This document shows, in pieces, positions 47,395 through 58,464 of a DNA stretch of 64,000 bases. Within the stretch, counting starts at the first letter, position 1; each line of letters opens with the position of its first letter. Source of the DNA: Salvator merianae (taxonomy: Eukaryota > Chordata > Lepidosauria > Squamata > Teiidae); the NCBI GenBank assembly GCA_003586115.2, contig QVOM02000113.1:898408-962407 (forward strand), written 5' to 3'. The notes beneath the pieces were generated by a model, which saw only the letters and a program-made list of their open reading frames with translations, was not told the origin of the DNA and searched no databases. The translations under genes and the position numbers were made by a program.

Positions 47395-48879
47395 TATACC
47401 TATCTCTCAGCTTGATAGTTTAATAGCTGTTAATGTTAACTCTGGTTTAGTTCATCTATCCAGAGAACGGAAGTACGTTAACACATTCCATTATGGATGT
47501 GACAGTTAAACCTCTGATAATTGTGGCATTTTTGAAACAGAAACTACTGCAGCTCCAAATAAAAATTTCAGTATACTGTATAGTTTTATAGATTGGCACT
47601 ACATAACAGTTGGCAGCAGATATTTATCATTCAGTACTGAAAATGGTAATATAATTATCTTTCACATGGGATGACTGATCCATCATGAAAATTTATTTTC
47701 CCATACTAGTCTTTCATAAATAAATAAATAAATATCTACTGAACCCCCAGAAATTTTTAGTGTGCTCCCTCTCCTGTTTTACTTGCACACTGTAGAATCA
47801 TGGTCAATTTGCCTGAGAGGTGAAACTGTAAGCCAACTATGTGAAGGACACTGCAATGTTACATTCTTGATCAAGGGAAGGTGGACAAAACAAATCTTGA
47901 CCATGTTGTATATTTCTGTTTTCCCGGGTGTCATGGGAAACATTTATCCCAAACCTCATCCCTACATCCAATCTGGAACTCCACAGAAATTTGGGATTTT
48001 GCTATTTTTAGAATAAACCACATTAGTTGAGTTAGAGGGAATAATCTCCCTCAGTTGCTTGAGGAGGTGCTGCCTGTATGTTTACAAGACTTTACAGGGA
48101 AATCTGGTTACTCATGCATCTCCCATTTACTATATGGATCCAGCAACAATTCTCTCAAGAATTCATAATCTATGGGTACATCTTTCTTTACTTTTCTTTT
48201 TCTAATCTCTTTTTTTACCTTCAGCCAATTCCTCTTTTTCATTTTGAGTGTTTGTCATAAGACCTTCCCATTTCCCCTTCCATGCTCTCCTGCCTCCTAA
48301 ACACAAATCTAATATTATTCCCCACAGTATATATCTTTTTTTTAAGTTTATTATAATATTCAGTAAAAATGAAAGGGTACATGATTTTACACAGAAATAT
48401 TGCATGCATTCCCTCCCAGGCTAAACTTAATGAGTGGTTTCCAAGGTCCACCCCCCCCATAAGTTTCACAAAATACATTAAAAGAAAAGTTCAGTCCATC
48501 TCACCCATGTTAAAGAGAGAGAGAGAGAGAGACAGTTTGGTGCATGCCAATAGCACATGACCTGGATCACGTGGCTTTTCTACAATGCCCACTACCTGGA
48601 TTACATAGTCATCCAACCCTCCCTGCACTGTGAGTTGATTGGTAACTGTACTAGTCAATCTCTGGGCAAAGAGGGCTTTCAACAATGCTTTTGTCTAGGC
48701 CTTTAACAGGTAAAATTTTGTGAATTCTACTGTTGTTGAATTCTCTTCCACTCACTCTCTTAGCTAAGAGCAAGGATCCTTATATCAAGGTAAAACATCT
48801 CAGACTGTGAAGTTAGCTGATTCATTTAATAGATATGATTGATAACTTTGTTATTTTTGTTGTCTAGGTACCATGCTTG

Positions 48880-48880
<1 letters not shown>
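47395..48880. other. Unclassified noncoding DNA
   Basis: (AAAT)n at 47718-47735 and a GA run at 48514-48533. No exon recognised; frames of 60-84 codons are unconvincing. Confidence 0.45.

Positions 48881-48881
<1 letters not shown>

Positions 48882-48957
<76 letters not shown>
48882..48957. repeat. (AAT)n trinucleotide repeat
   Basis: About 25 AAT units with one AGT interruption near 48925. Confidence 0.95.
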
Positions 48958-48959
48958 GT

Positions 48960-49625
48960 GTGTGCCTGTGATTCCTTGCTAAAACTCACTAAATATGGCA
49001 AGACCAACATGAGATGATCCTGCATGTGTATGCCTCTGAGTATGTACAAACTGTGCCAGAGAATATGTCACAACACATAATACTAGCAAATTGGAGATCT
49101 GGGTTATGAAAACACTTATCAAAATCTAATTGCTGAGAAATGAATGCAAAAATATCCAGGTCAATGAAATGATAATAAGAGGTTTATCTAGTCAATTAAA
49201 TATAGAATTCAACAGTATTCACTATTCACTTAAACCATGATGCAACAGCAGAAAAGTTCCACGGTGTCTGAACATTTTTGTTAAATATATAGAAAGATAT
49301 ATATGTACAATATATATCTGGAACATATGTAGGATATATATTCTGAAAATGATATCCAACTTCAATGTATTTACCCATAAATTTAAATTTAAGGATGTCC
49401 CATAAATTTAAATTTAAATGTCCTTCAAAACAAATCTTTTTTTTTTTTTTTTTTTTTTAATCAACCTATTCATATTTAATGCAATTGTCTGAGAAATTTC
49501 TCTAGGAATAATTATTCCAAGACATGCAATACTTTCTGAATATATTTAATACATTACCAAAAACATGTGTATTGAGCAACATTATCTCTGACTTTAATAA
49601 ATTTATGCAATATGTGGCAATTGTT
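48960..49625. other. Unclassified AT-rich DNA
   Basis: Includes a ~26-bp tandem duplication with CATAAATTTAAATTTAA at about 49375-49423 and poly-T at 49437-49458. Confidence 0.5.
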
Positions 49626-49629
49626 TTAT

Positions 49630-49708
49630 TTTCTATATGTTGTAAGCCACCCCGAGTCTTCAGAGAGTGGCAGCATATAAGTCCAATAAATAAATAAATA
49701 AATAAATT
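49630..49708 (+). mobile_element. L2/SINE-type 3' tail with (AAAT)n
   Basis: 'tgtaagccaccccgagtct', 'cagagagtggcagcatataa' and 'gtccaataaataaataaa' match the common squamate L2-type tail closely. No upstream coding part is evident. Confidence 0.75.
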
Positions 49709-49709
49709 C

Positions 49710-51540
49710 TAGGCAATTGTCTTTAAAAATGACTGGTTTGATGAAGGGCATATTTGAAGAATAAATAAGTTTGTTTGTTTGTTTGTTTTTTACTAAAAGG
49801 TTATTTGCATATTTCTTATTTAATACCACAATATATACATTAAAATCAAAAGCAGGAACAGAGAGCCTTGTATCATTGCTTTCTGAAGCAAAAAATAAGA
49901 AAAAAAAGAATGTTAGTAACCTTAATCTTAGTGCCAGAATTTAAATATTGATGAAATATCAATATGGAATATGAACACATTTTAAAGATTCCAAACAAAG
50001 CCCACAATTAAGCAAATTCATAAACTGTCATTTGGTTTTCAAAGACTTGTTTAACTTCAGTCAACAAAATTACAACTTTGTTAAGTCTGTTTCTTCAAAT
50101 CAGCCAAACACACCAACAGCCTGAGTCTGTTTGACCCAGGTGTAATGATTCCTACTTTATTTATTTTACAACTTTAAAAATAATGTTAGTCATGGATGCA
50201 GTTAATATTGTAATAGATGGGTTAATTCAAACTTTATTACATTTTCAGTGATCTTTGCCAAGTAACATTTACTATAGAGGATCAAAATCCAGTTTTTTTT
50301 TTAAAAAAAAAAACAGTCATAGAACTCATGTAATTTAAGAACAAATATATCAATGGAAGCTTTATACCATTTATACCATGTATTTGGAAGTTCATCTGGC
50401 CAGGGTGATTTACCATGAGCCATAGTCATATCTTAAATATCTAATTTGTCAATGGGATACTAAGAAATAATTTCTATAAAGAATTCAAATTAATTATTTT
50501 GAATTATTTTAAGTTAGGGACAATTTCTGAACCTATTCCCCAAACCTCCTTAGGCTTCCTATATAATTTTTTTTAAAAAATGGAAGTTTACAACTGCTGG
50601 AGAACTATTATATTATTTTTGTTTCTTCTAGCAGAAAAAAAAAAAAAAAAAGGCTGAGTCCGTTGTGACACCAGTATCTTGACAACTTCTTGTTCAAATA
50701 TGGCATCAACATACGCACACGTGATGCTGGACATATGGGCATAGTGACTGTCAGTTATGCTGCTTTGATGTTGCCTTATAGAGGAGAGGCAAGCACGCTT
50801 ATGACTGCACTGTGTCTGGACAAAAGGCCTGCCAAGATCCTGATGTCACAAAAAGGTGTGGACCCTGCCTAGTTCTGCTTTTTATTATTATTATTAATTC
50901 CTGTTCTAAATAATCTGTCAGGATAATGTTAATCCATCATTTTATTGTTAAGTCATTGAAACATTTTATACATAGTGACACACATACACATAAATAAAAT
51001 TTAGTGAACAAATGCCACTTCTAAATAACATTAAGGAGGTAGTAAACCAAAGTTTGGTACTCATCTTACATTGTTGATAATCCATGTCCTCGGGAAAAAT
51101 AAATTCTGAGCTTCTTTTAGAAGATAATAATTTGACTACTATTATACGCATCTTTATAACCACTATGACACATAATTGCAGTGCTCTCTAAAGACACCTT
51201 CAGTCCAATACCTTGAACCGAAAGCACAGCTCAGTTATCATGTTTTGTCATTAACTTATTTCAGGGTGTTTTCAACTTTCTAGTACAACTCTAGGATTCC
51301 ATTCAAATATGAACTAAGTCTGATCCAGCTTAGATATGATAAGTCAAAGTTCTATAAAAACTGCCACTTGTTCTCTATTTTGTTAAATCATTGTAATGCA
51401 CTGCTCTTTCACTGGAAGAGAGCAAGCATATACATAGTAAGAGTTCTATTGGCAATTAATGCACTCTTAGTCCAATTCTGGATGCTAATTTTGTGTTACA
51501 AAATATATCCTATAGCTAGAAAACTTTCTATAGGCTCATG
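49710..51540. other. Unclassified AT-rich DNA
   Basis: (GTTT)n at 49768-49789, a T10A12-type self-complementary run at about 50291-50312 and poly-A at 50634-50652. The 60-codon frame at 50690-50872 was examined and does not match a family I can defend. Confidence 0.4.
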
Positions 51541-51544
51541 TGAA

Positions 51545-52572
51545 ATAAGATCAAGGAAAGGCTGTGGACATAGTATATCTTGACTTTAGCAAAGCATTTG
51601 ACAAGGCTTCTCATACTGTACTTCTGAAAAAAATGATCAAATATCGGATTGACAGGACAACTGTTAGGTGGATTCATAACTGACTTAGTGATCATACTCA
51701 AGGAATGGTCATAAATGGCTTCATATCCGATTGGAAGACTGTCTCGAGTGGGGTACCACAAGGCTTTGTCTTGGGCCCAGTGCTGTTCATCCTTTTTATA
51801 AATGATCTGGATGAAGGAGTCGAGGGGACGCTGATCAAATTTGCAGATGACACAAAGCTAGGAGGGGTTGCTAACACTAGGGAGGAGAAGGAGAGGATTC
51901 AAAATGATTTGGACAAGCTGGAATGGTGGGCTGAAACTAACAGAATGATATTTAGCAGGGATAAATGTGAAGTTTTACATCAGGATAAGAAAAATGACAA
52001 TATCCAATACAGAATGGGAGGAATCTCATTGAGCAGCAGCACATGTGGAAAGGATCTGGGTGTACTAGTAGATCATAGATTAAACATGGCACCCCAATTT
52101 AAAAAAGACATTAACAAACTGGAACAAGTTCAGAGAAGGGCGACCAAAGTGGTGAGTGGTCTGCAAACCGTGTCCTACGAGGAACAGTTAAAGGACCTAG
52201 GAATGTTTAGCCTACAGAATAGAAGACTGAGAGGAGACGTAATAGTGGTTTTCAAGTATCTGAAGGGCTGTCACAGTGCAGAAGGATTGTCCCTATTCTC
52301 AATTGTGCAAGAAGGAAGGATTAGAATCAATAGGATGAAACTTCCAGGGAGTAGATAAGAGTAGATATTAGAAAAAACTTTCTGACCGTAAGGGCAATCA
52401 GTCATTGGCACAGATTACCACAGGAAGTGGTGGGCTCTCCTTCACTGGAGGTCTTCAAGAAGAGGCTGGACAGATGTCTGTCTGGGATGGTTTAGTGAAT
52501 CCTGCATTGAGCAGGTGGTTGGACTCGATGGCTGTGGAGGTCCCTTCCAACTCTATGATTCTATGATTCTAA
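51545..52572 (+). mobile_element. CR1 LINE with reverse-transcriptase palm, least decayed copy
   Basis: From 51564 the frame encodes 'VDIVYLDFSKAFDKASHTVL' (RT motif A), a TGA at 51681, then from 51705 an open 217-codon stretch with 'SGVPQGFVLGPVLF' (motif B), the intact catalytic box 'FADDTKLGG', 'RDKCEVLH', 'DLGVLVDHRLNMA', '[20 protein letters not shown]' and 'LGMFSLQNRRLRGDV'. Between 'RLNMA' and 'PQFKKDI' about 50 residues normally present (the KKANS...[12 protein letters not shown] part) are missing, a clean internal deletion near 52088. A frameshift near 52358 precedes the last C-terminal block. The 3' end has two terminal octamer units at 52553-52570. It lacks the 5' part and cannot move by itself. 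Confidence 0.95.
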
Positions 52573-52574
52573 GA

Positions 52575-53225
52575 TTTTTTTCAAAAATCACACTGAGATG
52601 ACAAAGTCTGTCCTTTTCAATCAACTGTGAAGAACCAGCTCAAAGATAACATTTTCCAGTACCTGGCACAGTTAAGTTGTGAAGCTTCTTTGAAACAAAT
52701 TGACGACAGAAGGTTATTTCAAACACCAAAATAATTTATTAGAATTTTGGTTCTATATGTTTCCATGAAAAGCTTATCTTGTAAAGAACTAAGTAGGTTT
52801 CTATATTAATCCAAAACTATATGTTTCTATCATTCTTGTTCTGAGAGAAAGAAGTCTATATGGAATTGTACCAGTACTGACTGCTGGCATTTGCTTTTAT
52901 ATTATTCTACCATCTTGTTCTTTACTTCTGAGTCTATGGCCTTTCTGCATGGTTCTTTAATCCATATTAAGGGTCTGCGTAGTTCAGTTCTAGACCACAT
53001 AGAAATGCCATCCTCCTGCTGGTGTACTCTGTCTGTACAAGACAGAGTGACATCTGGATTAAGGGACTCCTTAATCTGGCTTTCTGGTAACTTTGATTAA
53101 TTAGTTCTACTAGAGGAACCATCAGCCTGCTCTGAAACACAGGAGGCAAGCAGGCAGCCTGTCTCCCATGTTCGGGAGTACTGGGAGGGGTTCCTTTCAG
53201 CAATGTGTCATAGTGTGCCACTGAA
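52575..53225. other. Unclassified noncoding DNA
   Basis: No exon or repeat family recognised. Confidence 0.45.
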
Positions 53226-53229
53226 AAGC

Positions 53230-53460
53230 ACCCCCAGGGGCCCCGAGACTAAGAAAAAACATACTTAGTCTTCAGAGGTGTGGGGATGTGGCCACAAAGT
53301 TTGCACGAGCTTCACAGCCATAACATGGAGTAATCTGGATCTGCATCATTGTGCAGATAGAGCTGATCTATCACATGCCTCTGCACAATCCGGATGAATA
53401 GGCCAGGCTAATTCAGATCACTGATCTGGATTTAGAGCAGGCAAATACAGAAAGGGCCTA
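53230..53460. mobile_element. Possible short hairpin-chain DNA element
   Basis: GACTAAG/CTTAGTC at about 53246-53272, CTGCA..TGCAG near 53340-53360 and a TTCAGATCACTGATCTGGAT near-palindrome at 53412-53431; the right end 'acagaaagggcc' resembles the family terminus. The left end is uncertain. Confidence 0.5.
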
Positions 53461-53461
53461 T

Positions 53462-55205
53462 ATCTCTGCTATAAAAGCTTGCTACTTTAACTTTGTTATT
53501 GGCATTATAATGTCTAATTTAAAATAGTGCAAATATTTTGCCCTACAGATAATAACATTATAAATAAATTAATAAATCCTTTTGCATTACAGGAGACATA
53601 GAAGAGGCCTTGTTCACAGATGTTTTACAGATGTGGTAGAAGGTAGAACTGCATCATATCGAAACAGTTTGGGGGCAAAGGCAGGCAAATCTTTATTATA
53701 CAACACTATCTATAAGAAGAATATGTTGCTCAAGGCTTACCATTCTTGTTTATACATATCAATCATAACAGTTTTCCACTTCAGGAGTCAATACATAGAC
53801 CAGACATTGTTAGGCCAAGGGAGAAAAGTATCTGGGGTGGATAGTTACATGACTCCCTTCCTTGTGGCACCATGGAGCCACCCTAATGGGAGGACACGTG
53901 CACTCAGAGCAGAGGATTCCCTGTCTGAAGTTTCCTTGTTCCCTTGATTCAACCTACAGTGACCATTAATTCTCTGCTAACTGAATCAAGGGGATGCCGG
54001 CACTTGCACGGCAAGGGCTGGCTATTACAGAGGGTGAATAATTGGCCTACACACACAGGCATCAGCAGCCCAAGCAAAACCAGAGCAGCAGCTGTATGAA
54101 CAGCCTTCTCCAATGGCCAGGCTTTGCCACCAGTGACTTACCCTCAGGCCATCTTGAGGAGAACCATCTGAACACAGCAAAAGGCCTTAGATGCATGGTA
54201 TCTGCTCACTGGTGGTGCTCTCATATATACAATGCTCCAGCAAGGGTGCTTGAGGGCCAGCAAGTGTCCTCCAAAGTGTCTTTTCCACAGAGTGAGAAAA
54301 AGAACTTTCAGGTGCTCGTGGCTCTCAGCTGTTCTCACAGCTGCATGAACAGCATGCCAGTGCCATGATCCAAAGCAAAGATTTTCCATTGCATTGATAA
54401 TGACCAAGTTCTGGGCTCATTTCTGGTATGATAGAAAATCCCCTTGTGCTGCATCCCCAAAGCTGTGAAACTTTCATTCTCCAGCTTTGAAGAAGGCAAG
54501 ATGAAGAAACATGTGCCTTGCTCCTGGGATGAAAGCTGATTAATCACTGTTGTCCATCATGGTGTGGATGCAGTTTCTGTAAACCTGGTACCAATTCACT
54601 GCATTTCCAACTGAACCCTAAGGTGGAAATGTACAAAAAAAAAAAAAAAAAAAAAAAAGCAAAGACTTAATAAAATTCTGATGCAAAACAAACAGAAATA
54701 TAACAGCACTAAAGGCAGTGGCACAGACCTAAAGGGCAGACCAAGGAATATATAAGGTACATCTAGTTGGGGCAGAGTTGTTCCATGATTTGCATGTCTC
54801 TATCAAATGCACATAATTACATTTATTTTTGTGCATAGTCCTTTTGGCATGATCTTTAAAAAAAAAAAAAATGGATTCAGCAGAGGATCCTAAAAAAGCT
54901 CTCAAGTGAAATTTGGTGGTAAATATGAGCACCACCAGCTTCAGGAATGGAGTAGAAAACTTGGAACAGGTCCAGGGACAAATAAGTAAATGAGTCTGTT
55001 CCAGTGTTTCTACTGCTACTCAGCAGCAATAAAGTCCAGCAACACCAAGCGGATGTGAAGCGCCACAGTGGAGGAGGGCAGGACTCCTCTACAGTGAGTG
55101 AAGATCCTTTTTGACAGATATTTGTTATCCCTATGCCCCAGAATGGATTATAGGAAAGTTACTACAGAAAAATGAAGTCACAAGTATTACACCTTTCATG
55201 GTTAT
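53462..55205. other. Unclassified noncoding DNA
   Basis: Poly-A at 54636-54658 and 54858-54871. The region 54040-54400 contains CAGCTG..ATGAACAG words repeated in direct and inverted form and might be another hairpin-rich element. The 121- and 108-codon frames at 53582 and 54042 show no domain. Confidence 0.4.
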
Positions 55206-55208
55206 ATA

Positions 55209-55662
55209 GAAGAGCCTATGGGCCTTTTCACACTTTAAGCTAGCTAGTGTCAGGGAAGCTCGCTAGCAAAGTGACTCCACACTTTGCAAAGGCCCATGTG
55301 ACTGGGAGCAGCTTACAGCTACTCTCGATCAGGGCTAGCTTGGAGCAGTAATTCCTGCTCTCGCTTCCAGGTACAAATGTATGGCTGTGCTGCGTGCTGC
55401 ATCTGCACCTGTGCAATCATGCCTGTACGAGCCTGCACAATCTGTGGTGCTGCTGGTCATCATGACAGTGGTCAGATGCTTCCTAGCTGCTGCCATGGTG
55501 AATATTGGGAGCAGGATACCAGCATTCACAGTGTGAATGCTGGTGCCCTGCTCATGTTCAAGTCTAGGTCCCTGCAGTGAGGACGGTGTCCATAGAGTGG
55601 GATCAATTCCCTGTTAGAATGGGATAATTATCCCATTCCAAGGTGGAAAGTGCAAAAACATC
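55209..55662. mobile_element. Hairpin-chain nonautonomous DNA element
   Basis: Starts at TGGGCCTTTTCACACTTTAAG; the right end read inward is TGTTTTTGCACTTTCC. Internal palindromes: GCAAAGTG/CACACTTTGC near 55267-55288, a nested hairpin at 55509-55553 and the perfect 22-bp palindrome GAATGGGATAA/TTATCCCATTC at 55617-55638. No transposase and no confirmed flanking duplication. Confidence 0.78.
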
Positions 55663-55664
55663 TC

Positions 55665-56035
55665 AAGTCAGCAGGTATTGTCGGCATCAGAAAGTAGAAC
55701 TGTGGAAGTGGCGTCAAGTATGCAAGGCATTAAGATGCAGCACACTCTTCTCTTTTCTGTGTGGTAATCCTCCTTATAACTACATTATGAGGAACTAACG
55801 AGCCAAGTGCTTGAACACTTTGCTCATTGGAAATAGGTACTGTTGTTCACAATAGTGTGTTTAGGCAAGATGCTGTAATATTTCTGACTAGAAATTAGTG
55901 ACATCTACAGATACATGTACATGTGACTGTCTCTCTTTCTTGGCTGTGACCTTTTGCTGTTTTTTCCTTAATTTTCTCATAAAACCTCTTTTTCTTTTAT
56001 TTTTAAAAAAGGATTGTTCAGATTCTTATTTTAAA
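55665..56035. other. Unclassified noncoding DNA
   Basis: Nothing recognised. Confidence 0.45.
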
Positions 56036-56039
56036 ACAA

Positions 56040-56365
56040 AAGGAGTTTAGTCTATATGACTTCTCTTTTTTATCACCCTTACCCCTATCATTACTGCCCA
56101 GATAAACTGTAATTAAGAGTTAACAAAGGAGAAACTATGTAATTAATTGTTTTAAAATAATTAAATTATTTACAAATGATTAATGGCATATGGGCTATTA
56201 ATGAGGATGGCTTTTTATTATTAACATCATTAAGCAAAAGAGAATTCCTGAAAATGTCAACCAGATTGCAAACCCATCTCAGGTTCAACATTTGCTCTAA
56301 TTAGGCTAGGTACTAGTTGGACCATTGTATGCGATGCAAATAAATAATTAAAAACAGATAAATAT
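56040..56365. promoter_or_regulatory. Candidate conserved noncoding element
   Basis: Nonrepetitive sequence with a high density of homeodomain-type TAAT cores (TAATTA at 56141, ATTAATGG at 56179, ATTAATGAGG at 56197, TCTAATTAGG at 56296), and a perfect POU octamer ATGCAAAT at 56334-56341. No transposon or microsatellite signature. Such composition is typical of vertebrate developmental enhancers in gene deserts, but AT-rich DNA gives many TAAT matches by chance. This is an inference from composition only. Confidence 0.3.
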
Positions 56366-57148
56366 GCTACATTCTTAGAAGTGTATTTGGAGAGAGAGAG
56401 AGAGAGATTGTTTTTATTTTCTATTATTTATACCTTACCACTTAAGGAAAAATTACATTGAAATGCAGGTGGAATTTGATGCATATACTTAATGGCTATA
56501 TTTTAACAATAATTCTTAATTAAACTCTATGTATGTTAGAAATTGAAGTATTTTAGTTACTAAACCAATAACTATTTCTTGCTCTTTTTCATATTATTAA
56601 AACCTTGTTTAAGGCACATTTCTATATACAATTTGGAATAAACTATCTAATTCATGGATTCTTTTATAGACTGCACATCCTTTCATTACTAGTTTAGGAT
56701 ATCTAGTTTTAAGAAGAGTTTCCAGTACAGGGAGCACATTCCTAGACATTAAAAACTTGGCTGTTTCTGTGTTATTCTACTGGGAAGTACTTCTGCCAAA
56801 AAGTGATAAAAAAAAAAAAAAAAGTTGAAATTCACATTTAGTTGCCAACGTACATTGTTAAAAGGGTGATTTTTTTCAGTGTGTGAGGTTTTGAAGGCAG
56901 AATCATGGGAAGAGCAAAATATGTTTCTTTTATTTGCTTTTCTAACCAACTAGTAAATGTACACTTCCTTATGGGATGTCCTTCAAAACCTAACCACATC
57001 ATGGGGAGAGGCGACAGATGGAGTTTTATGCCCACAATGTTAGATATGTCTGCAACAACAACAGATAAAGTAGTGTTGTTTCTCATTGCACTCATGGATA
57101 ACATAGTGAAGAGTTTTCATTCAAAGCAGCCTTCACATTTTAGAAGGT
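56366..57148. other. Unclassified noncoding DNA
   Basis: GA run at 56391-56408 and poly-A at 56809-56823. The opposing frames at 56838-57249 show no domain. Confidence 0.45.
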
Positions 57149-57149
57149 C

Positions 57150-58352
57150 TCTGTGGCCACGGTCAGACGTCATAAATTTAATCCATATCGGAAGAGTACA
57201 AGGACTGAATTTGTCTTCTGATCGTTCCCACAGTTACATTTTAACATGAACTCAATTCGTACTTGCTCGTTCTCACACGGATGTTTCCTATGCTTGGCAT
57301 TGAGAAACAGTACCTTTTCTGCCTCCACCCCTCGCCAGATTCCCTTCCCTGTGCAGTCAGTGGATTGATTGCAGTCCCTACATTCAAATCTTAACATCAC
57401 AGGGGTGGGAAAGTCAAGCTCCACTCTCCATATGTCCCCGCTGCTGCCTCAGAACATGGATTCACTTGGCAGCGTTACTAGTCATTCGCCATTTGCTCCT
57501 TTTCCCCCCTACAGCCTCTATGTACACAAGCAGAACTTTAAAACCATGTGTACTGCACAATTAAGCTTCTTAAAGGGCAGATGGTGATTTCTGCTCCCTT
57601 GCAGGTGCACTTTTGCACAATTGTGCAATTTAAAAGTAGCACAAAAGCAGGGAGAGATCCATGAAGAAGGGGAAACATGGGGAGGAATGTGGGGGGCGGG
57701 CGGAGGCTTTATTATTGTGATAGTGCAGTTCATGGCCAGCAAATGGACTCTGCCTCATCTCCCCCCGAGACATTCGCAGGGCATGAGTCCCCACTGTGTA
57801 GCTGTGTGCTGCCGACAGCAAAACTGATCTTGAGTGAGTTCTTTGTTAGGGCAAGAGGACAGGCGCAGTTTCTTTTTTGGTTTAATCAGCAGATGGAAGT
57901 GGAGGAAGCCTTTAATTTCTTCCTGGCAGTGTCGAATGGGGGATAAAGAAAGAGAAAGGACCACAGCTTAGCAAAGTAAAAAGGAGGATGGTTTTCTTTT
58001 CTCCTGGCAGCGACGGAAGGAGGGATAATGGAGGCAGAAGAAACTACTTCGCTTCCTGCCCACCCACAAAGTCTGTCATTGGGCAGCATGAAATGGGAAG
58101 CCCTCTCTCTGCACACACTCCAAAAAGTACAGTCCCTCCCAGATAGTCTCCTTCTCCATTCTCACATCATAAAGTGAAGCGGGCTAGAGATCTGTAACGG
58201 CTTGAGAACTCGTTTAATCTGAATACAAAGTACTCCAGATTTCACCAATTTAGTCCAGAAAAACTAGGGAACGGCAAGATCATGTCGGGCTAGTGTTAAC
58301 TGAAGATGTCCTGTAAACTGATTAAATGCCATGTCGGAACATGGACTGTGTG
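57150..58352. mobile_element. Possible 1.2-kb DNA element with weak TIRs
   Basis: The left end CCACGGTCAGACGTCATAAATTTAATCC and the reverse complement of the right end (CCATGTTCCGACATGGCATTTAATCAG) align loosely over about 25 bp, sharing GAC.T and ATTTAATC. Some subterminal words (GATCGTTCCC against CTTGCCGTTCCC) also correspond. The interior is mixed in composition and encodes no recognised protein. This could equally be unrelated DNA. Confidence 0.33.
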
Positions 58353-58379
58353 TGTTCCTCTCCCTCACTGTGCAGAGAA

Positions 58380-58462
58380 GCCTTCTCTCCCTCTCTCTCT
58401 CTCCCTCCCTCTCTCTCTCTCTTTCTCTCATTCTCTCCCCCCTCCTCCTCCTCTCTCTCTTT
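58380..58462. repeat. (CT)n-rich pyrimidine tract
   Basis: Over 80 nt of C and T with CT, CCT and CTTT units and a single interruption (ATTC). Confidence 0.9.
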
Positions 58463-58464
58463 TT

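Noticed and set aside
50690..50872. 60-codon frame after a poly-A tract, considered as a retropseudogene
   Set aside because: The poly-A precedes the plus-strand frame and no parent protein is recognisable.
51705..52358. 217-codon open frame as a host gene
   Set aside because: It is CR1 reverse transcriptase with a FADD box and CR1 3' terminus, so it is a mobile element.
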